A DNA stretch of 64,000 nucleotides from Nonomuraea polychroma (GCF_004011505.1 NZ_SAUN01000001.1:10381501-10445500), one strand, 5' to 3'; counted from the first letter of the stretch, positions 8,889 to 18,321 are shown. Notes: generated by a model not told the origin, from the sequence alone. Numbers and translations are program-made.

Positions 8889-9317
8889 TCAGGCCTTCGT
8901 CGTACGGGTGGTGCGGGTCGAGCGGGTCTTCTTGACCGGCTCGACGGGCTCGGCGACGGGCGGCTCGGCGGCCTCCGACACCTCTTCCAGCTCCAGCGCG
9001 GCCTCGCCCGACGCCTTGCTGACGACCTTGCGGCCGCGCGTGGCGAAGTCCTCATAGACCTCGGTGGCCTTGTGGGTCAGCTGGTCGGCGTACTCGCGGG
9101 CCTTCTCCGGGAGCTCCCTGGCGAGACCCTCGGCCTTGTCGGCGTAGGCACGGGTGCGCTCGGGCAGGTCCCTGGCCAGCTCGTAGCGGCGGGACTGGAG
9201 CTTGCGCAGCTGCTCGGGCAGCTCGCGCAGCTTCTCCACGGCGAAGTCGCCGGCGCCCGCGACGGCGTAGAACGGCTTGGAGTCAGTGAGCTTCTTGACC
9301 TCGGTGGCGAGCGTCAT
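8889..9317 (-). CDS. HbhA-like heparin-binding/coiled-coil protein
   Basis: 142-residue, strongly helical and charged protein. Residues about 20-110 form repeated amphipathic helices rich in ELPEQLRK / DLPERTRAYADK / ELPEKAREYADQ units of roughly 15-18 residues. The C-terminal tail is Lys/Arg/Thr/Ala-rich (KKTRSTRTTRTTKA). This architecture matches the heparin-binding haemagglutinin HbhA of mycobacteria, where the basic tail binds anionic polymers. In soil actinomycetes the role is probably cell-surface or intracellular lipid related, not adhesion. The ATG at 9317 begins MTLATEVKKLTDS. The XRE regulator is 3 bases upstream, so an operon is likely. Confidence 0.75.
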   Translation of the reverse strand: MTLATEVKKLTDSKPFYAVAGAGDFAVEKLRELPEQLRKLQSRRYELARDLPERTRAYADKAEGLARELPEKAREYADQLTHKATEVYEDFATRGRKVVSKASGEAALELEEVSEAAEPPVAEPVEPVKKTRSTRTTRTTKA

Positions 9318-9320
9318 GGG

Positions 9321-9815
9321 TTAACCTTCCTTGGTTTCCTGGGTGACGTTGCCGTTGCGTGAGGTCGCCGCATAGGGCTCAAGAGCGGCGAGAAACTCCT
9401 CGGGCAGCGGCTCCTCGTCGTCCGGTCCGGAGCCGTGCCGAGGGTGAGCGTTCTGGGAGGTTTGCTCATCCTCGGCGCGCTTCTCCTTGCGGAACGACTC
9501 ATAAATGTCGATCAGCACCTGGCGTTGCCGCTCGGTGAGATGCGTGTCGGCCCTGATGGCAGTGGTCACGTCGCTCGGCGGTTCGCGGTCCTCGATGAGG
9601 CCCGCCTGCACGTAGAGCGCTTGCGCGGAGATCCGCAGACCCTTGGCGATCTGGTTGAGGATCTCGGCGCTCGGCTTGCGCAGCCCGCGCTCGATCTGGC
9701 TGAGGTACGGATTGGAGACCCCAGCTGCCTCGGCGAGCTGGCGCAGCGAGATCTTCGCCTGCTGCCGCTGCTCGCGGATGTATTCACCGATCGAGCCGAC
9801 TTTCGGTAGTGCCAT
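9321..9815 (-). CDS. XRE-family helix-turn-helix regulator
   Basis: 164-residue regulator with an N-terminal Cro/C1-type HTH at residues about 8-62 (IGEYIREQRQQAKISLRQLAEAAG, then NPYLSQIERGLRKPSAEIL). The tail is acidic and low in complexity (GPDDEEPLPEEFLAAL). The ATG at 9815 gives the family start; an earlier in-frame ATG at 9872 only adds hydrophobic residues translated from the promoter region. It precedes the HbhA-like gene by 3 bases on the same strand, so it likely controls that gene. Confidence 0.85.
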   Translation of the reverse strand: MALPKVGSIGEYIREQRQQAKISLRQLAEAAGVSNPYLSQIERGLRKPSAEILNQIAKGLRISAQALYVQAGLIEDREPPSDVTTAIRADTHLTERQRQVLIDIYESFRKEKRAEDEQTSQNAHPRHGSGPDDEEPLPEEFLAALEPYAATSRNGNVTQETKEG

Positions 9816-9876
9816 GCCTCTAGTCTGCATCGCGCTGCTTGCAATTGCAAACAGGATGATTAACAGGAGCAAGCAG

Positions 9877-10782
9877 TCAGAGCTGGATAACCCACAGGAA
9901 GGGGGCGGCGGTGACCAATGTCACAGACAGTGCGATGTACCCGTACCGCACGGACACGGCCAGCTCGGGACCCGGCTTGACCAGCCGGTCCACCCTCGCC
10001 ATGACGTTGTGGGCGTGCAGGCCCAGCATGCCGTGCGGTGTCGGCATGGCCCCGGCCGTGCCGAACCTGAGCAGCGCCGTGGCCAGCCGGCGCGGCGAGC
10101 AGTAGCGGCGGGCGCGGTCGTCGGCGGCCATCTCGATGAGCAGCTCCACCTGCGCCTGAGCGTCGGCCACGACCTTCGACCAGGGCAACGCCCTGCGCAG
10201 CGCGGCGAACGGCAGCAGGACCAGGTCATGGCGCTCGCGTACGTGCGCGGCCTCGTGCGCCAGCACGGCCGCCAGCTCGTCCTGCGACAGCAGCTTGCGC
10301 GCGCCTTCGCTGACCACGACCTGCGAACGCAGTCCCGGTACGCAGTACGCCGCCGCGCTCGGGTGGTCGAGCACCCGCACCCCGGGCATGGCCGGGTCGT
10401 CGTGGGCGATCAGCGCGAGCAGCATGCGGTGCCGCCGCCGAGCCCGCAGCGCCTGCACCCCTGCCGTGAGCAGCACCACGACCAGCACGGCCAGCGCGGT
10501 GATCCCCGCGATCATGGCCAGCACGTGGAGCGCGTCCCAGGGTGCGCGAGGCGTCTCGCCGCGCGCGAACGCGATGAGCCCGGGCAGCACGCCAAGGCCG
10601 TAGGGCTGGACCGCGTACGCCAGCATGGCGCCGGTCGTGGCCAGGCCCCAGGCCACGCCCAGGGACTGCCAGAGAATGATGGCCAGCCGGGGCGCGCGTG
10701 AGGTCCACCGGGCCGTCGTGAAACGCCAGGAGCCGACCGCGCACGCCGTGGCGAGCGCTGCCAGCGCCGCTGCCGTGATCAC
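9877..10782 (-). CDS. M56-family membrane metalloprotease (BlaR1/MecR1-like)
   Basis: 301-residue integral membrane zinc protease. Hydrophobic helices lie near residues 1-20, 33-60 and 85-110. The zinc motif HEAAH is at 176-180, with the downstream ligand region near IEMAADDRARRY (E of EMAADD, about 222). The family senses cell-wall damage or beta-lactams and cleaves a BlaI repressor, but the penicillin-binding sensor domain of true BlaR1 is absent, as in most actinobacterial members. The GTG start at 10782 overlaps the BlaI stop as GTGA, so the two are translationally coupled. Confidence 0.85.
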   Translation of the reverse strand: MITAAALAALATACAVGSWRFTTARWTSRAPRLAIILWQSLGVAWGLATTGAMLAYAVQPYGLGVLPGLIAFARGETPRAPWDALHVLAMIAGITALAVLVVVLLTAGVQALRARRRHRMLLALIAHDDPAMPGVRVLDHPSAAAYCVPGLRSQVVVSEGARKLLSQDELAAVLAHEAAHVRERHDLVLLPFAALRRALPWSKVVADAQAQVELLIEMAADDRARRYCSPRRLATALLRFGTAGAMPTPHGMLGLHAHNVMARVDRLVKPGPELAVSVRYGYIALSVTLVTAAPFLWVIQL

Positions 10783-11135
10783 TCTTCCTCCAGCTCCGTG
10801 AGGGCTCTGCGCAGGATCTCCGCCTCCGGTCCTGACACGGCCTGGGCGAAGCGAGTGAGGGCGGCCGATCGGTCGCCCGTCAAATCCAAGGCTTCCAGCA
10901 TAAGCTCGGCGATGTACGCGTCACGGCTTTCCGCCGGCTGATATCTCCACGCACGGCCGTCGCGCGTCCGGTGCAGGAATCCCTTGCGGGTGAGGCGGTC
11001 GAGCACGGTCATGACCGTCGTGGGGGCAAGGTCACGGTCGGCTATGAGCCTGCCGACCTCGCGGGCGGTCAACGAGGTGTTCTCCGCCCAGAGGATGTCC
11101 ATGATGCTGCGCTCGAGTTCGCCAAGACCCTTCAC
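10779..11135 (-). CDS. BlaI/MecI/CopY-family repressor
   Basis: 118-residue winged-helix repressor: GELERSIMDILWAENTSLTAREVGRLI, then APTTVMTVLDRLTRKGFLHR, the conserved BlaI DNA-binding unit, followed by a C-terminal dimerisation helix pair. The start is the GTG at 11135 (KGLGELE...), the only one matching family length. It is first gene of a pair with the M56 protease, whose GTG overlaps this stop. It likely represses its own operon through the site at 11151-11165 until cleaved by the protease. Confidence 0.85.
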   Translation of the reverse strand: MKGLGELERSIMDILWAENTSLTAREVGRLIADRDLAPTTVMTVLDRLTRKGFLHRTRDGRAWRYQPAESRDAYIAELMLEALDLTGDRSAALTRFAQAVSGPEAEILRRALTELEEE

Positions 11136-11150
11136 GCCCTTCAGGGTAGC

Positions 11151-11165
11151 TCTACAACCTGTCGA
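11151..11165. promoter_or_regulatory. candidate BlaI operator
   Basis: TCTACA-ACC-TGTCGA is an imperfect inverted repeat with TACA/TGT cores like BlaI-family sites. It is placed 16 bases upstream of the blaI GTG and also upstream of the divergent macrodomain gene, so both may be controlled. Confidence 0.4.
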
Positions 11166-11189
11166 GCTGGCATCCGGGATGCTGGTGAG

Positions 11190-11693
11190 ATGGAAATCAC
11201 CCTGGTCCAGGGAGACATCACCGAGCAGCGGGTGGACGCCATCGTCAACGCGGCCAACTCCTCGCTCATGGGCGGCGGGGGCGTCGACGGCGCCATCCAC
11301 CGCCGCGGCGGCCCGGAGATCCTGGAGGAATGCAGGAAGCTGCGGGCCGCCCGTTACGGCAAGGGCCTCCCGGCGGGCCAGGCCGTGGCGACGACGGCAG
11401 GGCGGCTCCCGGCCCGCTGGGTGATCCACACGGTCGGGCCTGTCCACTCCACGTCGGAGGACCGTTCGGAGTTGCTCGCCTCCTGCTACGTGGCGTCGCT
11501 CCGCGTCGCCGAGGAGCTCGGGGCCGGGTCGGTGGCCTTTCCCGCGATCTCGACCGGGATCTACGGCTGGCCCATGGACGACGCGGCACGCATCGCGCTG
11601 GACGCGGTGCGGCGGGCGGACACGTCGGTCGAGGACGTCAGGTTCGTGTTGTTCGATCGCACGGCGTACACCGCGTTCGAGTCGCGGCTCTAG
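11190..11693 (+). CDS. macrodomain ADP-ribose/O-acetyl-ADP-ribose hydrolase
   Basis: 167-residue single macrodomain of the YmdB/MacroD type. The N-terminal loop VNAANSSLMGGGGVDGAIH (about residues 20-38) contains the catalytic and ribose-binding Asn and Asp. The phosphate loop is AISTGIYGWP near 122-131. Such enzymes remove ADP-ribose from proteins or deacetylate O-acetyl-ADP-ribose. The ATG at 11190 directly precedes the domain. It is divergent from blaI. Its TAG overlaps the stop of the convergent methyltransferase gene (CTAG). Confidence 0.9.
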   Translation: MEITLVQGDITEQRVDAIVNAANSSLMGGGGVDGAIHRRGGPEILEECRKLRAARYGKGLPAGQAVATTAGRLPARWVIHTVGPVHSTSEDRSELLASCYVASLRVAEELGAGSVAFPAISTGIYGWPMDDAARIALDAVRRADTSVEDVRFVLFDRTAYTAFESRL

Positions 11694-12484
11694 TCTCGGG
11701 GGCTGACCGCCGGCCAGGGCAAGGTCACCTCGCCGAGCCGCCACCTGGCCGCGCCGCCCAGTGGTGGCCGCGTGGGAACCGGCCAGGTGCCCGCCAGAGC
11801 CTGTACGGCGGCCAGCCACCGCTGCCTCGCCCCGTGCACGCCGTACGGCGCGCTGACCGCCCACGCGTGGTCGAAGTCCCGCAGGAACGTATGGATGCGC
11901 TCACCCGGGACGTTCCGGTGGATGAGGGTCTTCGGCAGCCGGTCGGCCAGGTCGGAGGGCCGTTCGAAGGCGTCGAAGCGGGCCGAGAAGGTGATCGTCT
12001 CGGGCCCGCGGGACGACAGGCCCACCCAGACCGCCCGCCGGCCGTTCTCCGACGACGTCCCCTCGACCAGCACCCCGTACGGGGCCAGCCGGCCGCGCAG
12101 CACGTCCCAGTAGTGCCAGGCCTCCGCCTCGGCGTACTGGCGCAACACGTTGAACGCCCTGATCAGCACCGGCGGCCGGGACACGGGCAGCTCGAAGCCG
12201 CCGAGCCGGAAGCTCAGCCCCTCCCGCTCGTACGGCTTCGCCACCGCCACCCTGGCCGGGTCGATCTCGATCCCCACCACCTCGACCCCGGGGGAGACCC
12301 GGCGCAGCCGGGTGAAGAGCTCCAGCGTCGTGACATGCGAGGCCCCGTAGCCCAGGTCCACCACCAGCGGCCGATCGACCGCCCGCAGCCGCCGCCCGTG
12401 CACCGCCGCGATCCAGCGATCGCAGCGCCGCAGCCGGTTGTGCGCGGTCGTCCCCCTGGTGATGGCGCCGACGGGCTTGTTCAC
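11690..12484 (-). CDS. class I SAM-dependent methyltransferase
   Basis: 264-residue protein. The SAM motif region reads VVDLGYGASHVTTLEL near residues 45-60, followed by VEVVGIEIDPARV near 72-85 (acidic ribose-binding residue). The middle and C-terminal parts do not match a family I can name, and the substrate is unknown. The start is a GTG at 12484, whose GTGA overlaps the stop of the upstream SDR gene, so the two are co-translated. Confidence 0.75.
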   Translation of the reverse strand: MNKPVGAITRGTTAHNRLRRCDRWIAAVHGRRLRAVDRPLVVDLGYGASHVTTLELFTRLRRVSPGVEVVGIEIDPARVAVAKPYEREGLSFRLGGFELPVSRPPVLIRAFNVLRQYAEAEAWHYWDVLRGRLAPYGVLVEGTSSENGRRAVWVGLSSRGPETITFSARFDAFERPSDLADRLPKTLIHRNVPGERIHTFLRDFDHAWAVSAPYGVHGARQRWLAAVQALAGTWPVPTRPPLGGAARWRLGEVTLPWPAVSPRD

Positions 12485-13221
12485 GTGACGCGGTGCACCC
12501 GGTGCTGCGCGGCCTGGGCGCGGGGGCGGATGATCAGGCGGTCGATGTTCACGTGGGCGGGCCTGGTGACGCACCACGCGATGGCGTCGGCCACGTCGTC
12601 CGAGCTCAGCGGGTCGGGCACGCCCTCGTACACGCGGGCCGCGGCCGCCTCGTCGCCGCGGAACCTGGTGACCGCGAACCCCTCGCTCTTCACCATGCCC
12701 GGCGCGATCTCGACGACCCGCACCGGCCGGCCGACCAGTTCCAGGCGCAGCGTCTCGGTCATCGACGTCTGGGCGTGCTTGGCCGCGCAGTAGCCGCCGC
12801 CGCCCTCGTACGACACCAGTCCCGCCGTCGAGGTCAGCATCACCAGCACACCGTCGCCCGACTCGATGAGCTTGGGCATGAGGGCCTGGGTCATGCGCAG
12901 CGAGCCGAGCACGTTGACGTCGTACATCTGCTGCCAGTCCTCGAGCCGCCCGTCCGCGACCGGCTCCAGCCCGAACGCGCCGCCGGCGTTGTTGACCAGC
13001 ACGTCGCAGCGGTCGAGCGAGGCCGCGAGCGCGTCCACCGACTCCTGCGAGGTCACGTCGAGCGTCACCGCCCTGATCAGCGGCTCGTCGGCGGCCAGCT
13101 TGTCCAGCCGTTCGCGCCGCCGCGCGCCCGCCACCACCTCATAGCCCTCGGCGGCGAGCCGGCGTGCCGTCGCCTCGCCGATCCCGCTGCTCGCCCCGGT
13201 CACCACAGCCGTTCTCCGCAT
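12481..13221 (-). CDS. short-chain dehydrogenase/reductase (SDR)
   Basis: 246-residue classical SDR with the NAD(P) motif TGASSGIG at residues 8-15, NNAGG near 83-87 and catalytic YCAAK near 151-155. A Ser lies about 13 residues before the Tyr. The ATG at 13221 is chosen because a GGCAGG ribosome site lies 9 bases upstream; an ATG at 13230 is possible. It is the first gene of a two-gene unit with the methyltransferase (GTGA overlap). The substrate is unknown. It is divergent from mshA. Confidence 0.85.
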   Translation of the reverse strand: MRRTAVVTGASSGIGEATARRLAAEGYEVVAGARRRERLDKLAADEPLIRAVTLDVTSQESVDALAASLDRCDVLVNNAGGAFGLEPVADGRLEDWQQMYDVNVLGSLRMTQALMPKLIESGDGVLVMLTSTAGLVSYEGGGGYCAAKHAQTSMTETLRLELVGRPVRVVEIAPGMVKSEGFAVTRFRGDEAAAARVYEGVPDPLSSDDVADAIAWCVTRPAHVNIDRLIIRPRAQAAQHRVHRVT

Positions 13222-13377
13222 GCCCCTCATCCTGCCAGGCCTCGCCCCGCTGCCCGGGCGCCGCCCTCTCGTCCCCCCGCCGTGGCGACATTCCGCCCGC
13301 TCGTGCCGCGCTGCAGCAGCTTGTCGGGAATGTCGGAAAAAATTTGATGGTTGTAACGCTCTTGGAGGTGGTGTCGA

Positions 13378-14655
13378 GTGAGGCGACGACGGGTCGGACG
13401 GGTCGCGACCATCAGCATGCACACATCGCCCCTGGACCAGCCCGGAACGGGCGACGCCGGGGGCATGAACGTGTACATCGTCGAGTCCGCCAAGCTGCTG
13501 GCGCAGCTGGGCGTAGAGGTGGAGATCTTCACCCGGGCGACCGCCCGTGACCTGCCACCCGTGGCCGAGCTCGCCCCCGGCGTCCTCGTCAGGCATTTGA
13601 CCGCGGGGCCGTACGAGGAGATGGACCGCGCCGACCTGCCCGGGCAACTGTGCGCGTTCTTGTCGGAGGTGCTGCGCACCGAGGCCATGTACGACCCGGG
13701 CCGCTACGACGTCATCCACTCCCACTACTGGCTGTCCGGCCAGGTCGGCTGGCTGGCCAAGGAACGCTGGGGCGTGCCGCTCGTGCACACCATGCACACC
13801 ATGGCCAAGGTCAAGAACCTCCTGCTGGCCGACGGCGACAAGCCCGAGCCGCAGGCCCGCGTGGTCGGCGAGGAACAGGTCGTGGAGATCGCCGACCGCC
13901 TCGTGGCCAACACCGCCGACGAGGCCCACGAGCTCATCGACCTGTACGGCGCCGCCGAGGACCGCGTCGCCGTCGTCAACCCTGGCGTCAACCTCACCGT
14001 CTTCCGCCCGGGCTCGCAGGCCGCCGCCCGGGACCGGCTCGGCCTGCCGCTGGGCGCGCACGTGCTGCTGTTCGTGGGGCGTATCCAGCCGCTCAAAGCT
14101 CCTGACGTGCTGCTGCGCGCCGCCTCCAGAATGATCATCGAGGAGCCGTCGCTGCGCGAGCGCCTGGTGATCGCCTGCGTCGGCGGCCCGTCCGGCAACG
14201 GACTGGCCAGGCCGTCCATGCTCACCGAGCTGGCCGCCGAGCTGGGCATCTCCGACGTCGTACGCCTCGTGCCCCCGGCCGCTCAGCACGAGCTGGCCGA
14301 CTGGTACCGGGCCGCCTCCGTCACCGTCGTGCCCTCCTACAGCGAGTCGTTCGGCCTCGTCGCCCTGGAGTCCCAGGCCTGCGGCACGCCCGTGGCCGCG
14401 GCCGCCGTCGGCGGCCTGCGTACCGCCGTCAGGGACGGTGTCTCGGGCCTGCTCGTGGACGGTCACGACCCCGCCGAATGGGCCCAGGCGCTCCGCGGCT
14501 TCATCACCGCGCCGCACTGGCGCGACCATCTCTCGCGTGGCGCCCGCACCCACGCGGCCGCCTTCGGCTGGCAGGCCACCGCGTCGCGGCTGATGGAGGT
14601 GTACGCGGCCGCCATCGCGAACCTGCACAAGACGCCCGTGGCCGTCAATCTGTAG
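13378..14655 (+). CDS. mshA: D-inositol-3-phosphate glycosyltransferase (mycothiol step 1)
   Basis: 425-residue GT4 glycosyltransferase that joins UDP-GlcNAc to 1D-myo-inositol 3-phosphate, the first step of mycothiol biosynthesis. The N-terminal [20 protein letters not shown] segment is characteristic of MshA. The C-terminal nucleotide-sugar domain carries the GT4 EX7E motif (ESFGLVALE) near residue 320. The GTG at 13378 is preceded by GGAGG at 13364-13368. Gene order mshA - ybjN - gpm - senX3-regX3 is the same as in mycobacteria (Rv0486 onwards, as I recall), which supports the assignment. Confidence 0.95.
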   Translation: MRRRRVGRVATISMHTSPLDQPGTGDAGGMNVYIVESAKLLAQLGVEVEIFTRATARDLPPVAELAPGVLVRHLTAGPYEEMDRADLPGQLCAFLSEVLRTEAMYDPGRYDVIHSHYWLSGQVGWLAKERWGVPLVHTMHTMAKVKNLLLADGDKPEPQARVVGEEQVVEIADRLVANTADEAHELIDLYGAAEDRVAVVNPGVNLTVFRPGSQAAARDRLGLPLGAHVLLFVGRIQPLKAPDVLLRAASRMIIEEPSLRERLVIACVGGPSGNGLARPSMLTELAAELGISDVVRLVPPAAQHELADWYRAASVTVVPSYSESFGLVALESQACGTPVAAAAVGGLRTAVRDGVSGLLVDGHDPAEWAQALRGFITAPHWRDHLSRGARTHAAAFGWQATASRLMEVYAAAIANLHKTPVAVNL

Positions 14656-14666
14656 CGTGCACTTCT

Positions 14667-15146
14667 ATGCGCGATGTCGTCGAAGCCGCGCTCAAGGCCG
14701 CGGACGTCTCTTATGACGAGCCGCGGCCGGGGGCGTTCCTCGCCAAGCTCCCCGGCCAGCACAAGCTCGCCACCATGACCTGGCTGATCGTGGGGGAGCG
14801 GGTGCTCCACGTCGAGGCGTTCTTCTGCCGCCAGCCCGATGAGAACCACACCGAGTTCTACCGCTGGCTGCTGGAGAAGAACGGCTCCATGTACGGGGTG
14901 CACTTCTCGCTCGACCCCGTCGGGGACGTCTACCTCGTGGGCCGGGTGCCGCTGTCCGCCGTCACCGAGGAGGAGGTGGACCGGCTGCTCGGCTGCGTGC
15001 TGACGTACTCCGACGACTGGTTCGACCGGGCGCTGGAGCTGGGCTTCGCCTCCTCGATCAGGCGGGAGTGGGCCTGGCGGGCCAAACGGGGCGAGTCGCT
15101 GGCCAACCTCCAGGCGTTCGCCCGCTTCGCCGACCCCGACCGCTGA
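14667..15146 (+). CDS. YbjN-domain protein
   Basis: 159-residue protein of the YbjN family (type III secretion chaperone-like fold): [21 protein letters not shown], then [20 protein letters not shown] near 40-60 and [20 protein letters not shown] near 70-90. The function is not established. It sits directly after mshA (11 bases) and before gpmA (23 bases), as in mycobacteria. The ATG at 14667 fits the family start. Confidence 0.8.
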   Translation: MRDVVEAALKAADVSYDEPRPGAFLAKLPGQHKLATMTWLIVGERVLHVEAFFCRQPDENHTEFYRWLLEKNGSMYGVHFSLDPVGDVYLVGRVPLSAVTEEEVDRLLGCVLTYSDDWFDRALELGFASSIRREWAWRAKRGESLANLQAFARFADPDR

Positions 15147-15169
15147 GCCGTATCCGTAGGATTGGGCCC

Positions 15170-15913
15170 ATGGCGACTTTGGTGCTGCTACGGCACGGTG
15201 AGAGTGACTGGAACGCCAAGGGGCTGTTCACCGGTTGGGTGGACGTGAGCCTCTCGGCGAAGGGCGAGGACGAGGCCCGCCGCGGAGGCAAGCTCCTCTT
15301 GGAAGCCGGGCAGCGCCCGGACGTCGTCCACACCAGCCTCCTGACCCGGGCCATCCAGACGGCCCAGCTGGCGTTGGCGGAGGCCGACATGCCCTGGCTG
15401 CCGGTCACCCGCAGCTGGCGGCTCAACGAGCGCCACTACGGGGCTCTGCAGGGCAAGAACAAGGCGCAGACCCGGGAGGAGTTCGGGGAGGAGCAGTTCA
15501 TGCTCTGGCGCCGCTCGTACGACGTGCCGCCGCCCCCGATCGCCGACGACGACGAATACTCCCAGGCCGGTGACCCGCGCTACGCCCTCCTGCCGCCGGA
15601 GCTCATGCCGCGGACGGAGTGCTTGAAGGACGTGGTCGACCGCATGCTGCCGTACTGGTACGACTCGATCGTTCCGGACCTGGCGGCCGGGCGGACCGTC
15701 CTGGTGGCGGCGCACGGCAACTCGCTGCGGGCCCTGGTGAAGCACCTGGACGACATCAGCGACGAGGACATCGCGGGACTCAACATCCCGACCGGGATCC
15801 CCCTGGTCTATGAGCTCGACGCCGAGTTCCGGCCGCTGCGGCGCGGCGGCGAATACCTGGACCCGGAGGCCGCCAAGGCCGCCATCGAGGCCGTGGCCAA
15901 CCAGGGCCGTTGA
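15170..15913 (+). CDS. gpmA: 2,3-bisphosphoglycerate-dependent phosphoglycerate mutase
   Basis: 247-residue glycolytic enzyme interconverting 3- and 2-phosphoglycerate. The phosphohistidine motif LRHGESDWN is at residues 7-15 (H9) and the second catalytic His is in AAHGNS near 180-185. [11 protein letters not shown] near 58-68 and [13 protein letters not shown] near 86-98 are family hallmarks. The length matches bacterial dPGM. The ATG at 15170 is the only start that gives the correct N-terminus. The following hydrolase gene starts with TTG overlapping this TGA. Confidence 0.95.
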   Translation: MATLVLLRHGESDWNAKGLFTGWVDVSLSAKGEDEARRGGKLLLEAGQRPDVVHTSLLTRAIQTAQLALAEADMPWLPVTRSWRLNERHYGALQGKNKAQTREEFGEEQFMLWRRSYDVPPPPIADDDEYSQAGDPRYALLPPELMPRTECLKDVVDRMLPYWYDSIVPDLAAGRTVLVAAHGNSLRALVKHLDDISDEDIAGLNIPTGIPLVYELDAEFRPLRRGGEYLDPEAAKAAIEAVANQGR

Positions 15914-16755
15914 AGGTAGCGGCACTCCAGGCCGACCTGTCCTGCCACGCGGCCGGGGGCCTCGGAGCCGCTCTGGACCGGTGCGCGCGGGAGGGCGTCG
16001 ACCTGCTCGTCCTCCCGGAGTGCTATTTCGGCGGCATGCCCCGCGACCGGGCCGCGGCCGCGACCGTCGCCACGTCGGCGGAGGAGCTGATCCCGGCGTT
16101 CGGGGCGGCTCCTCCGGCCCTGACCGTCGTCGCCGGCTTCACCGAGCGCGCCGGCGACGGCCGGCTGCACAGCTCGGCGGCGGTGATCCGCGACGGCCGT
16201 CTCCTCGGCGTCTCCCGCAAGCTGTTCCCCCGTGAAGCGGCCTTCGACCCGGGCGCGGATCTGCCGCTCCATCACCACGCCGACACCGCCTTCGGCGTGG
16301 TGATCTGCTACGACTGCAACTTCATCGAGCCGTCCCGCCTCCTGGCGCTGGCGGGCGCGCGCATCCTGGTGTGCCCGCTCAACAACGATCTGCCTGCGGA
16401 CGTCACGCGCCGCTGGCGGGCCAGGTCGTGCGCGACTCTCATCGCCCGAGCGGTGGAGAACGACTGCTGGGTGATCGCGGCCGATGTCGCAGGAACGGCG
16501 GGGGAGCACGAGGGCATGGGCGCGACCCGGATCGTCGCCCCGGACGGGCGGATCGTCGGCGAGGCGCCCGCCACCGAGCCGGCCCTGCTCGTGGCCGCCA
16601 TCGATCCGACGGGCCCGTCACTTCTGGCGCGCTGGGACGTGGCCCAGAACCCCGCGCTCTACAGCAGATGGTCGAGCAGCGTCACGGATCAGCCCGCCAG
16701 CACCTTCCGCAGCACGTCCGCGCACTCCACCGGCCGTGCCAGGAACCCGCCGTGA
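15910..16755 (+). CDS. carbon-nitrogen hydrolase (nitrilase superfamily)
   Basis: 281-residue amidase-type protein with the full Glu-Lys-Cys triad: E37 in [11 protein letters not shown]104 in VSRKLFPRE and C133 in VVICYDCNF. These enzymes hydrolyse amides or nitriles of small molecules; the substrate is unknown. The start is an unusual TTG at 15910 overlapping the gpmA stop (TTGA), implying translational coupling. The last 67 bases overlap the convergent alpha/beta hydrolase gene; the C-terminal tail past about residue 255 is poorly conserved-looking. Confidence 0.85.
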   Translation: MKVAALQADLSCHAAGGLGAALDRCAREGVDLLVLPECYFGGMPRDRAAAATVATSAEELIPAFGAAPPALTVVAGFTERAGDGRLHSSAAVIRDGRLLGVSRKLFPREAAFDPGADLPLHHHADTAFGVVICYDCNFIEPSRLLALAGARILVCPLNNDLPADVTRRWRARSCATLIARAVENDCWVIAADVAGTAGEHEGMGATRIVAPDGRIVGEAPATEPALLVAAIDPTGPSLLARWDVAQNPALYSRWSSSVTDQPASTFRSTSAHSTGRARNPP

Positions 16756-17495
16756 TCGCCGGGGAACTCCACGGGCGGCGTGCCGAGCAGCTCGGCCAGC
16801 GCGACCGACGTCCGGTACGTGACCAGATTGCCGGACTCGACCCCGATGCCGACCACGACGCGGGCCGGCCCGGCCGTCAAGGCGGCGGCGTCCGGCACGT
16901 ACCGAGTGGTGCCGCGTAGCTCGTGCAGGAAGAAGTGGGCGCTGTTGGCCAGGTCCTGCGGCGTCGGCTCCTGCGGCGCGCCGGGCGCGCCCTCGGCCTC
17001 CAGGTCGAAGCCCGCGGTGATCATGAACTTCACCCAGGCGGCCCCCACGCCCTCCCGCTGGTAGGTCGCGATGATGTCCTCCACCCCGGCCCGCCGCTCG
17101 GCGGCGTCCGGCAGCAGCTCCAGGACCGGAGGCTCGTGCGCGACCAGCGTGCGCACCCGCCGCGGATGCCGCTCGACCAGCGCCAGCCCGGTCACCGCGC
17201 CGCCGCTGCTGCCGAACACGTCGGCGGTCTCGACCCCGAGCGCGTCCATGATCGCGGCGACGTCGTCGGCCCGCAGCTCGGGCGTGGAATCCTGCTCGGG
17301 ATCGTCGAGCCTGCTGCCGGAGACGCCGCGCGGGTCGAGGGTGACCACGGTGTGGTCGCCCGCGAGCGCGTCGGCGAACGGCGCGAACGCCGCGGCGTCC
17401 ATCGGCGATCCGATGACGAAGAGCAGCGGGCCCGTGCCGCGTACCTCGTAGTACAGGTGCGCGCCGGGCACGTCGAGAGTGTGGCTGGTGGCCAT
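16689..17495 (-). CDS. alpha/beta hydrolase
   Basis: 268-residue alpha/beta-hydrolase-fold enzyme. The oxyanion stretch is LFVIGSPMDA near residues 25-34, the nucleophile elbow GSSGG is near 94-98, and a likely catalytic His is in PGDHGGF near the C-terminus. No signal peptide is seen, so it is probably cytoplasmic. The ATG at 17495 fits. The 3' end overlaps the nitrilase-type gene by 67 bases tail to tail. Confidence 0.85.
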   Translation of the reverse strand: MATSHTLDVPGAHLYYEVRGTGPLLFVIGSPMDAAAFAPFADALAGDHTVVTLDPRGVSGSRLDDPEQDSTPELRADDVAAIMDALGVETADVFGSSGGAVTGLALVERHPRRVRTLVAHEPPVLELLPDAAERRAGVEDIIATYQREGVGAAWVKFMITAGFDLEAEGAPGAPQEPTPQDLANSAHFFLHELRGTTRYVPDAAALTAGPARVVVGIGVESGNLVTYRTSVALAELLGTPPVEFPGDHGGFLARPVECADVLRKVLAG

Positions 17496-17598
17496 GCCGG
17501 TCGTCCTTCCTTTTCGGGGGCGTGTCGAAGGTAGGACTCCCGGCGGCGGCGGAAATCGTCGCGGCTTTCCGAAAAGGTTGGCGAAAGGTTCGCGGAAA

Positions 17599-18243
17599 TC
17601 AGGTCGGCCGGGTGCCGGTCACCAGGTAGACGACGTCCTGCGCGACCCGGACGGCGTGGTCGGCGTAACGCTCGTAGTATCGCCCGATCAGCGTGATGTC
17701 GATGGCCGGCTCCACGCCGTGCTGCCAGTCCTTCGCCAGCAGCAGCCGGAACAACCGGCTGTGCAGCCGGTCCATCGCGTCGTCGTCCTTCGGCAGCTCC
17801 AGCGCCGACTCGACGTCGCGCGTGGCCACGCAGCTGCCGGCCTTGGTGACGATGTTCTCCGCGATCTGGCCCATCTCCAGGATCGTGGAGCGCATCTCCA
17901 GCGGGATCGCCGAGTCGGGGTGGCGCAGCCGGGCCACCTTGGCGACGTGCACGGCCAGATCGCCCATGCGCTCGAGGTCGGTGCCCATGCGCAGCGCCGT
18001 GATCATCGTGCGCAGGTCGATCGCGACCGGCTGCTGCCTGGCCATCAGGTCGAAGATCGTCGACTCGACCTCCGCGAACAGCGCGTTCACCTCGTCGTCA
18101 CGGGAGATGACGTTCTCGGCGAGCGCCAGGTCGGGGTCGAGGAGGGCCGTGGTGGCACGGGAGATGGCCGACCGGACCAGCCTGGTCATCTCGACCAGCT
18201 TGTCCGTGAGCCCGTCGAGTTCTTCGTGGTAGGCGTCGCGCAT
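17599..18243 (-). CDS. phoU: phosphate signalling regulator PhoU
   Basis: 214-residue all-helical protein with two PhoU repeats: MRDAYHEELDGLTDKLVEM and LRMGTDLERMGDLAVHVAKV in the first half, then DITLIGRYYERYADHAVRVAQ at the end. The E-R-M/Y-x-D-H metal-cluster motifs are present in both. PhoU links the Pst phosphate transporter to the histidine kinase. It is divergent from senX3-regX3 with PHO-box-like repeats in between, as in streptomycetes and mycobacteria. Confidence 0.93.
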   Translation of the reverse strand: MRDAYHEELDGLTDKLVEMTRLVRSAISRATTALLDPDLALAENVISRDDEVNALFAEVESTIFDLMARQQPVAIDLRTMITALRMGTDLERMGDLAVHVAKVARLRHPDSAIPLEMRSTILEMGQIAENIVTKAGSCVATRDVESALELPKDDDAMDRLHSRLFRLLLAKDWQHGVEPAIDITLIGRYYERYADHAVRVAQDVVYLVTGTRPT

Positions 18244-18261
18244 GTGGCCACCGTATGTGTC

Positions 18262-18321
18262 GCCCGATGAACGAACCCCTACACCTAAATGAACTTTCCA
18301 GGAAAGGGTCGTTCATCCCCT
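18262..18321. promoter_or_regulatory. PHO-box-like repeats between phoU and senX3
   Basis: On the minus strand GTTCATTTAGG (18294-18284) and GTTCATCGGGC (18272-18262) are spaced exactly 22 bases, two 11-base units. On the plus strand a third GTTCATCCCCT lies at 18311-18321. The units resemble the 11-bp direct-repeat PHO box known for PhoP of Streptomyces (GTTCA core). The inferred role is binding by the RegX3/PhoP-type regulator to control both phoU and senX3-regX3. Confidence 0.5.

Noticed and set aside
11330-12793. 487-codon open frame on the plus strand
   Set aside because: Overlaps the end of the macrodomain gene and runs antisense to the methyltransferase/SDR pair, which are clearly coding.
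12481-14628. 715-codon open frame on the minus strand
   Set aside because: Only the end (12481-13221) is a real SDR gene; the rest is antisense to mshA and carries no family motif.
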